From Anas platyrhynchos (taxonomy: Eukaryota > Chordata > Aves > Anseriformes > Anatidae), in NCBI RefSeq assembly GCF_047663525.1, contig NC_092605.1, positions 620,001 to 684,000 of the forward strand: a stretch of DNA of 64,000 nt, given 5' to 3'. The number at the start of each line of letters is the position of its first letter. The stretch's first letter is position 1. The position numbers were made by a program, and so were the translations under genes. Under the pieces are notes generated by a model, which saw only the letters and a list, made by a program, of their open reading frames with translations, was not told where the DNA came from and did not search any database. This document shows, piece after piece, positions 18,209 through 30,179 of the stretch.

Positions 18209-20279
18209 GAGGCTGCCCTCCTGCCCCCCTCCCTCCTGCACAGCCCCCCGGCCCCGCATGCACCCGCAGGCTCCCGCGCCCCCCACGCACGTGCCCCGCA
18301 CGCAGGCACCCAGCGCCGAGCGCAGCGCCGGCAGCCCCGCGGATGCTTTACAACCCGCGGCCGCCTCTCGCCCATGAAATACATCTGCGGCTCAGAGCGT
18401 GGAGACAAGCTCCTTAATTGTGTGTGTGGCCGATTTATGGTGCGGAGGGACGCTGGGGAAGGGTGGAGAAGCAGGGGGGGGCCGTGCCGCCAGCCGTGAT
18501 CCCCCACCTGCCGCGGCCGTCGCGCCTGCAGGGGAGGCAGCAGAGCCTGTGCCGGGGGGGCACGGGGGGGGGACCACATGCAAACCCAGCGTGAACGATC
18601 CCGCTACAGATCTGCAAGTCATTCACAGGCTCACAAGCGTCTTCCCGTGCTGACTCAGCTGCCCGGGGCCGCGCCAGCCAGCTGCGCCTGCCAGGGGCTG
18701 GGGCTGGCGGTGCTGCAGGGCGGCGGAGCCCCGGCCCCCGGCACTGCCCCCGGGGCAATGCTGCTGCCTCGCTGCTCACCCCGCTGCTCGGCCTTTCCCC
18801 CGCGCACCCTGTGCCTGAGCCCGCTTTGGGAAGCGAGCAGACGCCCCCGGCCACGCTCCCAGCGCCCAGCTCTCCCTGCCAGCATCCCCAGCACGTGCAC
18901 GGAGCCGGCAGCGGGAGCATCTTGCAGGGCTCCCGTGCCCCCCTGTGCTCATCTTTGCTGCCACCACAACCAGGAGCAGCCTCCAGCATGCAGGCACTGA
19001 ATGGCCTCCTGTGGGGGCTCAGCTCGGCCCCTTCTCCAAGCCTTCAGCAGCGAGGTTTTTAGTTTGGGTGGGCAAACCCAGCCCAGACGGCAGAGCCAGT
19101 CCCTGCCCCACTCCGTGCCGGTGCCCGGTGGCAGGGCTGCATCCAGCCCCAGGAGCTGGGCACCCCGGCCCCGATGGCTGCAGGCGGCGAGAGCAGAAGC
19201 CCTGGGGATGGCCCAAGCAGGAGGAGCTGCAGGGTGGCAATGGGGACACGGACGGGGGCTGGGGCAGGGGCCGGCCCCACCTGCACAGGTCTTGGGCCCC
19301 GCTGGCTCCTCGCCAGCCAGCCCCGACAGCCACGTTCATATCCGTTATTAATTAGGGCTGTCGCAGTGCTTGTCAGCCCAAGTATTATTTCATTCAGGGA
19401 CCATTAGGTTCCCCTGTTTTGCTGCTTGCCATCTCCAGGGCTGCTGGTGCTGCAGAGGCGCAGATCTACGGCTCCCGTGCGCCTCCCTCCCACCACGCGC
19501 TGCCCACCAGCCCTGGCCGGGACAGGAGCTGCTCCCTGCTCTGGGGGTCCTGTGCAGGGTTTGGGGTGCTCGGCTCCACGGTGGGCTCTGCAGGGAGAGG
19601 GATCATCAGGGGTTTGGCCGAGGGACACCCATTGCTGCCCGCTGCCGCTCAGCTCTCCGCACCCAGCGCTGCCCTGTCCGCCCGTGCTGCCGGCTCCAGG
19701 CTGCCTGGCAGAGCCATTGCCAGTGCCTGGCGGGGTTTGGGCTCACAGAGCACAGCCATGGGGTGAGGACGTGGGGACCCCTGCAGCCAGGTGCCCCCAT
19801 TTCGGGCTGTGTGGCCCGTGAAGTGGTGCCAGCCCCTGGGTGTCGGGGCCGCGGGGCTCCGCCGGGTGTCCCTGCTCGCTCACCGCAATTCCCTGCTGGG
19901 GCTGCTCCCGCATGGCGCTTTACAGGGCGGCTTTCCGCATTTTCATTAAAAGATATTCTGGTTATTAATGGCCCGTAGCCCTCATTTAGTAAATGAGACA
20001 GGAGATTAGCGCGTTGCCCGAGACCGAGCGTGGAGCAAAGCAGGCGGAGCTCAGCACGGCGCAGGGGGTGCACGCGGTGCCCAGCCGCCTCCGCTCCCCG
20101 CACTGCCCAGGCAGGATGAGACCCCCGGGCCCAGCCCCTGCCCTGTCCCCTCATCCTGTCCCCCTGCCCCGTCCCGCTGTCCTGTCCCCCTGGGCCCTGT
20201 CCTCCTGCTCTGTCCGCAGCTCAGCCCCATGCAGTCACTGCTGCAGCAGGCCGGCGCTGCCTGCACCCTGGCAGGCAGG

Positions 20280-20540
20280 GGGTGGATATCATCTTTAGCT
20301 GATTAAATGTCCCTCATTAACGAGTTTCTTTAATTAATGAAGTTTTTTTTGTTTGCTCCACTTGCTTTCTCCCCACCGCACTCTGCCTCCTCAGCACAAT
20401 CCAGGCCATTTCCTTTCAAGTCATTTAGCGCGTGGGGCCGGTTCCTGCCGACGCCGCACTTTGGTGATTGTGCCTGTCAGCGCGGGGCTGACGACGCCAT
20501 TTTTAACATTTTCTCCTTTTTAAGAAAATAACGCACCAGA
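20280..20540. other. AT-rich intronic island, candidate conserved element
   Basis: It contains TTTAGCTGATTAAATG, CATTAACG and TTTAATTAATGAAG, several TAAT homeodomain cores, then a T-rich stretch. No coding potential was seen. An enhancer role is inference from composition and motifs only. Confidence 0.35.
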
Positions 20541-22159
20541 ACCCCACGAGCACACGGGAGGTGTCTGCACAGCCGGCCGAGCGCAGCGTCACGCTCACGG
20601 GAGGTGCCAGTGCCCCGTGGCACAGCAGGGAGCACTGCCTGCCCCTCCAGGGTCGGTGTCGCGCCTGGCTCCCGAGCTCACGGGGTGTTCCCGGGGAGGA
20701 CAGGCAGCCCGGACAGCAGCGGCTGTGCTGCTGCAGCGAGCCGTTATCAGCTGCTTGTGATAAGGATCTCCCCAGGCCACCAACCTCGGGCAGGCAGTGC
20801 GGTGGCCCCGAGGTGGCCGCAGAAGGGGACGCGCGCATTTCTTCACTCCATGCACGTGTGGTCACGGGCTCAGCGCGCTTTGCACGCCACCTGTGGTGGC
20901 ACGGGGACTCCTGCAGCACTCAAACCCCAACCCCGCACAGCTGGGCCAGGGTCCTGACCCCACCACAGCACCGAGGCGGCCACGAAGCAGCCGCTCCTCC
21001 AAGCCACGAGCCCGGGTGCTGTGGGGTCAGCCCCGGATGCTGCTCACAGCCCCTGGGGACCGACCGCCTGCTGCCACGTGCAGGGAAGCAGCGAGGAGCC
21101 TTTGCACCCAGAGCAAGGGGAGGCGCAGGGGGCAGTGGAGCTGAGCTCAGGCAATGCCCTGGTGGCAGCAAGACGAGGGTCCCGGCACGGCCCCGGGGCT
21201 GCCCCAGCTCCTGTGCGGGCGCAGCGCTCCCGTGCAGCGGGGCTGCCACGAGGCTGTGCCGCTGCGGCCGCCTGCGTGCCAGCCACGCCGTCTCCTCTTC
21301 GATCCAGCCGCTCTCTCATGCTAATGACTGTCAACATGAAACAGAGGCCGTGAAGGGGAAGAAAATTACTCCCTGAAAAGGAATTGACTGATCCCCGTCA
21401 TTTCTCAAGGAATCACTGACCTGTGAATATTTCATTACCCAAAATGCTGCGCCATCCATACAAAGCAGAGCTCTGGGGCCCTGGGGCAGCACAGCCGCAG
21501 ATCCCAGGCTGGAGGGGGCGCAGGGCCCCACGCGTGGGGGGCTCGCAGCGGGGACGTCCCGGCCGTGGGCAGCCCCTTCCAACCCCACGCTGTGGCACAG
21601 CCCACAGCACCCCTCGGCCAGGGAAGAGGCAGTGAAAGGAGGCGCGGAGCTGGGGGCGGCAGCCGCGGCGCTCAACGTCTTCATTAAGGACATGGCAGGG
21701 GAGGGGTGAAGAGCCGGCTAATGGCAGCTGCCAAGGATGCTCCGCTGGGGAGCTCTGCAAAGAGCAGGGAGGACACAGATTCAGCAGGCAGGGACCCCGC
21801 GGCAACACAAGACTCGGCCTGGGACGTGCGGCTGGAGGAGCCGGAGGGGACGCAGGGCAGCGCAGAGGAGCCATCTCCTGGGTGCACCTCCAGCCATGGG
21901 GGAGCCCACCCTGGGCTGGGACCCTGCCGGGGACATCTCCCCTTGCAGCAGGGCTGGCTCCTGCTCGTGCCGTGAGCCTGGGAGGCCGGGTACCACCGAC
22001 AGCTAGGTGGCACCCGGCGGGAGGGAGGTGGCCACGGAAGCGCCGTGCGCCGGCACAGCCACTCCGGGCACAGCTGGTGACACATCCCTGTCACCTCCGG
22101 CACAGGGGGGACGGGGCAGGGGGGGACGGGGTCCAGCATGGGCTCCTGCCTCCATCAGC

Positions 22160-22285
22160 CGGAAACTTAGGAGCTGAGGCTGCATGAAATATTCATGAAG
22201 TAAATGGTGCAATTTCATCTGCATTCAGCCAACTTCATGTATATTTCAGAGTATTATGAAATGATAATGTTGTGTAACTGAGGCG
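22160..22285. other. AT-rich intronic island with octamer-like motifs
   Basis: TGCATGAAATATTCATGAAG and nearby CAATTTCATCTGCATTC hold ATTCAT/ATGAAT half-sites typical of POU factor binding. The + strand reads TGCATG here; the RBFOX3 strand does not. Confidence 0.35.
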
Positions 22286-23734
22286 AGACGGGGGTGCTTC
22301 GCGGGGGCTCCGGGCTGCCGCCACCTCCCGCCCCCCCCGCACCCCGGTGACATTTCCCGGGCTCACATGTACCTGTGTGGGGAGGGACGGGGCTATGTCA
22401 CTGCTGGAGACGGGCCAGGATCCGGCCTGCCCAGGGCTGCACCGAGCGGCAGCACCAGGACGCACGGCGCTGCCCTCCGCTGCTGAGCGCTGCCGCCGGT
22501 GCCAGGCTCACCCCGCGCAGCCCCAGCTCCCAGCCTGCAGCTCTGGGGATGCCGCCGGAGAGCTGCGTTGTGCTGCCCCCCCCGCACGCAGCTCTTCCTG
22601 CAGGCATGCCAGAGCAGCGCAGCCCCAGCGTTTGCGTACACCCGCCAGGATTTCCAGGAGCGCTCGGTCTCCAGCAGCCACTAAAGGGCTTGGGAAAGCC
22701 AGGCACACGAGGCACGAGCGTGGCTGCAGAGTCCTGGGCACTGGGACAGGCTGGGAAAGGAGCCGTGGCCCCAGCGGTGTCTGCCCCAGCTGCCTGCTCC
22801 TGCTGAGCCCCTGCAAACAGCTGTGCCGCGGCTGGGCACTGCCTGCTGCTGCTCCAGGGCTGGCCCAGACACCACCAAGGCTGGTCCCCGAGGCTGCTGA
22901 TGCTGAGCAGCACAGGGAGCCCCGCAGCCTCCAAAGAAGCTGCTAGCACCAACACCTGAGCTGCAGCAGCCGTGCATCCTGCACCCTGTCCCACTGTAGG
23001 GACAGGCACACCTCCTGCTCCCCACAAGCACCAGGCACCCCTGCAGCACCACCAGCCCCTGCACAGCCCTGCCTGGGAGGATGGACATCCCTGATCTCTG
23101 GGTCCCTGCCCATGCTCCCCTCATCCTGCTGGGCAGCGGCGCTGGGCTGGGACCCTGTGCCCAGCTCCCAGCCTCAAGCACCAGCATCAGCAGGAGCCAG
23201 CAGCTGCGATGTTGGTTGGTATCAGCACCCCCTGCGCCCAGCTCTCCGGCTGCTCCCTGCGCAGTGCGCGCAGACCCCACGGAGCAGAGCCCAGGCAGGA
23301 TGCGACAGCGCAGGACTCGGCGAGTTGCAGCCCCGGCAGGACCCAGGGCCTCGTGCCTCCCCCGCGAGCACCACAGCAGCTGCAGCCCACCCGTGCTGCC
23401 CATCACAATTTGCACCCTGCAGACACAGCGAGCGTGCAGGGATGGTGCAGGACGGGAGCCAGCTGCTCACAACCCTCCCGATCTCATTTCTGTGACAGTG
23501 CCCCTGTGACAGCCACACGTCCCCTGCCACATCCCACCTCTAGACCCCTGCCACCACCACATCACTGCGATGCTGCCGCAGAGCCGCCCATGGCAGGCCC
23601 CAGCAGCCGCACGTGGAGCTCGCCGGCACGCAGCCCGCTGACCAGGCGCATGCGCGCGGCAGCAGCGTGGGCGCTCGGTAAACACGCACCCGCGTGTGCA
23701 CGCGGAGACAAGCTCCCTCACGCAACCCTCTCTA

Positions 23735-23960
23735 ATAGGCAGTCAGGAGCATAATTTTTCCTCTAATTACATATTCAGCACTTCTGAGAAAATGAGATTT
23801 TGGTAATTCAATTGGACTGAGAAGCAGGGCTATAATAAAATGAAATTTGTAACAATCGCACAGTTAAATTAGTTAAATGGAGAGGAAGGAGCTGTGGAAA
23901 ATTGACCCCTCGATCTCCTAAAGACTAATCAGACATTTGAACTGAGTTGTGCTAACAAAG
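23735..23960. other. AT-rich intronic island with homeodomain and SOX-like motifs
   Basis: It contains CTAATTACAT, GGTAATTCAATTGG, GTAACAATCG (SOX-type AACAAT), TTAAATTAGTTAAATGG and CTAACAAAG. About 225 bp, sharply bounded by GC-rich sequence. Candidate neural enhancer, inferred. Confidence 0.4.
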
Positions 23961-24374
23961 CCCCTGGGGTGTTGCAGAGGCAGAGAGAAGGGAGGAGATC
24001 GGAGGTGTGCGAGGGAGGAGCTGGAAAGCAGCCAGGGTGCGGGGTGCCACGGGGCCCTCTGGTCCCGGTGCCGGGTTAGGAGGGGTCTGGCGGGCAGGGT
24101 ACCAGGCAGTGCCGGTGCTGTGCCCTCTGCAGCAGCCCCACGCTGTCCCGGTGATGCCTGCCCCGTGTGGCCACCAGCTCCCAGCATTGGCCAGTGCCAC
24201 GGCAGGCACGCGCCGCATCCTTGCCAAATCCTTGGGGCACAAAGGCGCACGGACAGGCAGCAGGTGGCCCCTCTGGAGTGGGAACAGCAGGGGCACGGGG
24301 CAGTGGTGCCCAGCGGTGGGACCACAACCTCGGCACAGCAGCACAGCACTGGCCAGAAGCAGGGACAGGCATGG

Positions 24375-24434
24375 CATGGCACGGCACAGCATCCCATGGC
24401 ACGGCACAGCACCCCATGGCACGGCACAGCTCGG
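24375..24434. repeat. 20-bp tandem repeat, three copies
   Basis: Units begin ATGGCACGGCACAGC at 24375, 24395 and 24415 and differ only at their last five or so bases. Confidence 0.85.
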
Positions 24435-24509
24435 CACACCGGGTGGGTGCGCTTGTCCTGGGGGGTGGCGGGCAGAGGGGCGTCCCACCAGCTGGAGGGG
24501 CTCTGCAGC

Positions 24510-24720
24510 AGGTACAGAGTAATTAGCCTCAGTATTTATCTTGTTCGTCTTCTTATTTTTTCTTGTAAAGGAAAAGGAGAAAAAGGCGAGTTTCTCATTT
24601 GCAAGTTAATTAGTCTAATTAGCTCTAATTAAGAGCTCCCCACACAATGCAGATCACAAATAAGCTGCAACTGTCGCCTGCTCTCGCTCTTCTCTCCCTA
24701 TTTTTGATTTTATACCAGAG
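24510..24720. other. AT-rich island with phased TAATTA sites
   Basis: TAATTA cores at 24607, 24616 and 24626 are spaced 9 and 10 bp apart, with a further GTAATTAG at about 24520. A pyrimidine-rich and ATTTTTGATTTTATACC stretch follows. Candidate homeodomain-bound enhancer, inferred. Confidence 0.4.
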
Positions 24721-27579
24721 ACTTTAGAAGGCCCCAGCCTGCCCCGCAGCACAGCCCTGCTGCCTGCCCTGCGGCTCCCCATCCTGCTCGCTCCCTCCGC
24801 ATCCTTCTCCATCCCCAAAATCAGGCATTTCCCCCCCTGCTCCCCCACAGCCCCGGCTCCCAGCCCAGTGCCCCTGGCACCAGCCGCAGCCCCACCAGCA
24901 CGGCGCGTCCCCGGCCACGTGCCCGGGCCAACCGGGCAGAGTGCTGCAAAGAAACAGAGAGAAAGCTGCTGGAAAATGAATTTCCTGGGCCTAAAAGCAG
25001 CCGACTGGGCGATGGCAGGTTCGGGAGCACACGCACTGCTGCAGGAGGTGTGGGGATGCTGGGGGCAGAGCACACCCCAGCACCGTGCCGGGTGCGGAGC
25101 AGGGGCTGGAAAGTGGCCGTGGCACCCCGAGCACAGCTCCTGCTGCTGCGTCCTGCCTCACGGCCCTGCACCGCCTCGGCACCGCCAGCTCCCGTCCCCT
25201 GCTTCGCTGCAGCGCGGCTGGAGGAGGCGCGATGGCAGGAGGGGGGCAAAGGGTGAGAAGTTCGGGGGCCGCGCGGCGCGTCAGCAGCCCCTGCCCACCT
25301 TCCCCCGCACCGCCGAGGGAACAGATGTTGCGTGGCGCTGAGAAACAGCAGCAATCATGTCAGTTTATGTGTCATTTTCTACTTGGGTAATGTGAGCAGT
25401 GAAGGATCGCTGCTCGGAGACGAGATGAAAATCATGACAAAGTGCTGCAAGCCCAGCACTTTGGCGAGGGGGAGCCGGAGCAGCCAGACCTGCCTCGTGC
25501 CTGGCTGCTCACCAGGAGCCCTGCAGCGAGCCCCTGCCGCCAGCACAGCCCGGGCTGGCCGGGCCCTGGGGCACGCACCTGCAGCAGCCCGGGGCCGGGC
25601 GCCGTGGGACGAGGTCTGGCACCCGCTGGGCACGCGGCCACCTGGTGCCACGGCCACTTTCCAGCCCCAGCACCCGCTGCAAGCCCGCGAGGGCCAGCAG
25701 AGCTCCCCCAGGAGCAGGCACAGCAGCTCCACGGCTCTTGGATGGAGAGGAAATGGCTGAGATGCCCCGAGCACGGGAGCGAGACCCAGCTCTGCAGGGT
25801 GCTGTGGCAGCCAGGTGCCAGGTCCCTGGTCACCGGCTGGTCCTGCCCAGTGACACCCACGTGTCCCCGGCGTGGAGGCTGGGGGCTGCCTGAGCGCCGC
25901 TCACTCCCGACACCATCTCTGTGAACTCCCTCCTCCGACTGGGTCTCCTTCCAGGGCTCGTCTCACTCTGTTTAATAGGTTCTCGGTGCCAGGGATCACA
26001 TCTCAGCAGTGCTGCTTACACAGGGGGCTGGAGCGAATCCTGCTGATGCTGTGCAAACCCAATTTGTAAGATCCATGCAGTGCAGACAGGACGTGAAGGC
26101 TGCCGGGGTGGGGGCCCTGCTCCGGAGAGGGGGGGGGAAGATGCAGGAGCTGGCGACCGCCAGAGCCAGCTGGATGCTCGGGAAGGTGCGAGAGAGGCAA
26201 AGCGAGAACCTGCCGGGGAGACACCGGTCAGGGACAGGGGGGCTTGCAGGGGGGGGTGGAACTGAACCGGACCCCTCTCAGGCAGGGACCACGGCCCAGG
26301 GAGCTGCCTGCCCTGTGACAGCCACCAGAGACCCCTCGCCCGGCTGCGACCCCACCTCACCCCGCTGCCTTTCCACGGCTCTGCCCCAGCTCCGTGCTCC
26401 GCTCAGCGCCTCCCTGCCCGCAGCCCACGGAGCTCAGCACCGCAGCCTGGGCTGCAGCACCAGCTGCGCCACGGGCTGCTGCAGCACCTGCTCCAGCGCT
26501 GCTCCCCTCTGCCTTGCTGAGCGCCAGGGAAGCCGACGCAGGTTAAAGCCCAGCTAAGGGTGCCTGGGGCTCAGCCCCACTCGGCAGCGCAGGTGTGAAG
26601 CCCCCCAGGCAGGCTGTCACCCCAAGCCTGCTCCACAGCACTGCTCTTACACCGAGCCGGTCCCGGTCTGGGATTGCAGAGCCCCCGACCACGCTGCTGG
26701 GCTCACACCGGGGCAGGGGCTCACAGGGCAAAATCTGCTCCTGCTGAGGGGCCCCAGCAGCCAGCACGTCCCCAGGCACAAGCCGGGCTGTGCTGCACCG
26801 CCTTGAAGTCCCCCCAGGCACACAGCATGCAGGTGTCCGCGTGTGCTGCGCACCACCGAGCCCGTCCCCACGCTCAGCCTGCAGCCGGAGCTGCCGCCCG
26901 GGGCTGGCATTTAGCAGCATCGTGCTCTGCTCACCCGTGCCGATGGCTCCCCTGCCCCTGCTGCCGCCTGGGTGAGATCGGGGGCGCCGAGGCCAGCCCA
27001 GCCTGGGGCCGCCGCTTCAGCAGATGGCACGGCACCAGCAGGAACTTTCCAACCATTGGTTTTGATGGGCTCCGAGTCCCACCGCCCCCAGGCCCTGCAT
27101 TGCAACGCTGGGGAAAGGCAGTTATCCGCCTCAGACATTTGGGTTCCTCCCGCACAGCCTCCAGCGTTTCCCAGTGACGCCGCTTTTTCTTTTTCCACTC
27201 TTTTCCATCCCCTCTCAGCCCCACGTCCTGCCCCGTGCTCCTGCTCGCCCATACAGCTGCCCCGAGGGGACCGAACCACCACGGAAACATTGGAGCAGGG
27301 TGGCACCGCTGCTGCTGCCTGCGGGGACACCCCGAGCGCGGGGGCTTGGGGCTGGGACCCCCACCACGACGTGCCCAGCGGTGCCGTGGCCGATGGACGC
27401 AGTGTGTCCATGCCGAGCTGGCGGTGGGGAGCTGAGGCTGTGCAGAGCCCAGGAGGAGCCGGGAGCTGGGCCCCAGCTGGGAAATTCACCCCAGGCGCTG
27501 CCCCGCTGAAGGTGCAGGAGGGTCTGGGGGCACCCACGGGGCGCGGGCAGGGGGAGCCGGCGGGGGCAGGCTGAGCCTG

Positions 27580-27850
27580 GCAGCCTAATTAGCCTTTCTT
27601 CTGCGTTAAACCCCATCCCTCCGATGACTGCCTGTAATGCTTTAAAGAATGATAGATACTAAATCTAATTTAATCTACTCATTCACCCATCACTATAGCA
27701 CTAAAATAAGAATATACCTATAAAAAGAGCATCGCCAGGCAGAGTAGGCCTAAATTACAGCTATTGTGGGAAAACCAGCTTCACAAAAGCTAAAATTAAT
27801 GCCAGTGTTTTCAATATATTAAAAAAAAAGGCAAACATGTTTTTTTGCAG
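27580..27850. other. AT-rich intronic island, candidate conserved element
   Basis: About 270 bp with CTAATTAGCC, CTAAATCTAATTTAATC, AAAATAAGAATATACC and AGCTAAAATTAATGCC. No open frame. It is one of the longest AT-rich islands in the intron. Confidence 0.35.
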
Positions 27851-29988
27851 CTTTCAAGCCTGTCCTCCCCTGTGCGGGAGCCGAGGGAGCTGCAGTGCGG
27901 GACGTGCCCGGGAGCCACGGAGCCAGCGAGCAGCCGGGTCCCGGCTCCCGGCTCTGCGAAATGCGCAGGCAGGGGGAAGAAACCAGCTTTTAAATGAACC
28001 CGCTGCTGCAACACGCTACAAGATCGCTAGGAATAGACTTGCTCCCTAAAAATATAATATGCTAAACTTGGCAGCAGCCCTTTTGGAGAGGAATTTTCCA
28101 AGCAGCCTTTTTGCAGAGGCTGTTTCCCCAGCAGGTCGGGCGCTGCTCAGATGAGGCGGCTGCGCCGCGGGCAGCACCCAGGGGACCGCGGGGAGCAGGG
28201 ACACCCCAATGTGCCGCCCAGTGAGCAGCTCGGGGTCAGCTCCGTGGGACTGAGCCCACCTGGAAGTGAACCCGAGCTCACCAACAGCCCCGGCGTGCCC
28301 GTGGCTCCCTGCACAAGATGCCTGCACCCAGGGCTCTGCAGCTCTAACGCTGATGCTGAGTCTGAGCCTGGGGCTGTTCCGGGTCAGCAGGGCGCCTCTT
28401 CCCGGAGCGATTTGCTGCTCCTTTATAATTACAGAGCACACTTCCAGCAGTGACTGATTCCTCCCTTAACTGCACGCAACAATTGAGGTCTCCCTGTATG
28501 CTGAAGCCCTCCCTGAGCAAGCAGCCCAACATTGCACCAAAGCCCAGTAAGGACAGAGCCTTCCCGGCTCCCTCCCGGCTGCCGGCCCCACTCCCGACCC
28601 CGTGTCCTCGCCAGGGGGCTGGCTGTCCTCACACCCCACTGGGCAGGGAGCACGGGGCCGCTCGATCACCCCATATCTGCAGCACAGAGAGCTGGGGTCT
28701 GGGCTGGGGCTGGGGCAGGAGCCGAGCTGCCCCGGCTGCGAGGTGCGCGGCTGCTCCCGTGAGCTGCCAAAGCCCCATCACAGCGAGATTTCCCCCGTGT
28801 TCGGCTCATCCAAGTTTTTTCAGGCAACTTCGTTTCTTGCTCCTTCCCTCAGAGGCTGTCGCTATTGAAAATACGAGTGCTGGGGCACACGGACACAAGC
28901 TGCCTCTGTGGGAACAGGCACAGCAAGTGCCACGGAGCTCCCGCAGGGGCACCCACTGCCTCGGGGGACTTGTGGGGTCAGCGAGCCGCAGGGACTGCTC
29001 GTGCCTGCTCGGCACTGGCCCCACAGCTGCACGGCGTCCTGGCCCACCTGCATCCAGCACGGCCACCGGCACGCACCTCCCCGGCCACCTGCAGGGCTCC
29101 AGCTCCCCGTGCTGCACCCACGCCGGTGGTGGGACATCTGCCTTGCTACGCAGCCACACGGGCTCCAGGCTCAGGACTGCAACCCAGAAGTCCGAGGTGA
29201 ACGTCCCCCAGCCAAGCTCAATTCCGAAAAGAAGTTTGTTGAAGTCTTCCAGGTGTCTCCAGCTGTGCACAGGGCAAACGAGCCCACGCTGGCTCGAGGT
29301 GAGCTCTGGTGCACCTGGGTACGGGGCACACACCCAGAAGCAGCATCGCTGCCCCGCAGGCTCCTGGTGCATCGAAGCAGCTGCTCCTAAAATCCAGAGT
29401 GAAGCCAGGGACAAAGTGCTGACACTGAACGACCTGGGCAGAGACACCGTGCCCCAAGCAGGCCCCTGGCTTGGACAGGCAGACGAGGAGCACCAGCAGC
29501 ATCCTCCCGTGCCCTTTCCCCACACGACTGCTGCCAGCCATGCCCCTTCCTGACGTCTTGTTGCCAGCTCACCGCAAACAGCATCGTCTCCAGACCCTGG
29601 GTACAGAACCCCACCGACAGACAAACTCGGGGGAAAGGACAGAGGCTTTGGCTTCCATCTCACTCCTTAGTGGGTGAAAATCCAACTCCAAATCTCTCGA
29701 TAAACCCCTCCTCTCTGGCTTGCGAGGCCAAACCCGCTGCCAAGGAGCAGGATGCTTCTGGGAGAGCGGGGAGGAAGAGACGCTGAGCACCGTGTCCGAA
29801 TTACACGAAATGGGGCCATGAAGGGCCCAGAAACTGCTGGGTGCAAGTGGCCACACGTGGGGAAGAGCCGCGAATGAGCTCATGCTGTTCCTTCCTGCAG
29901 ACCTCATGCTGCACTCGCACACGTCCCAGCCAGCAGCAGCACCACAGCCCAAACCTGCCCCAAGCACCACCATCCTCTGCTGCCTCGG

Positions 29989-30035
29989 CACCGGCACCAG
30001 AACCGGCACCAGAACCGGCACCAGAACCGGCACCG
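29989..30035. repeat. 12-bp tandem repeat (ACCGGCACCAGA)
   Basis: Nearly four head-to-tail copies of a 12-mer; in one + strand frame it would read as Thr-Gly-Thr-Arg repeats, which I take as a coincidence. Confidence 0.85.
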
Positions 30036-30142
30036 GCGCGGCCGCAGCCCTGGAGCTGCAGGCAGTGCAGCTGCTCTGCGCACCGTGTGCCTGCGACATG
30101 CAGGAGCAGCGGGGCCCTCGCAGGTAGCAGGCACAGAGAGGG

Positions 30143-30179
30143 GGACAGAAAATAAAATTCTGGACAGAAAATAAAATTC
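30143..30179. repeat. Direct duplication of an 18-bp AT-rich segment
   Basis: GGACAGAAAATAAAATTC at 30143-30160 is repeated at 30162-30179 with one T between. Both copies include AATAAA on the + strand. Confidence 0.9.

Noticed and set aside
24370..24440. Short spaced repeats that could suggest an array
   Set aside because: Direct head-to-tail 20-mers without unique spacers; a minisatellite, not CRISPR.
28450..29553. 367-codon open frame on the + strand
   Set aside because: No recognisable domain, no splice or promoter context, composition-driven.
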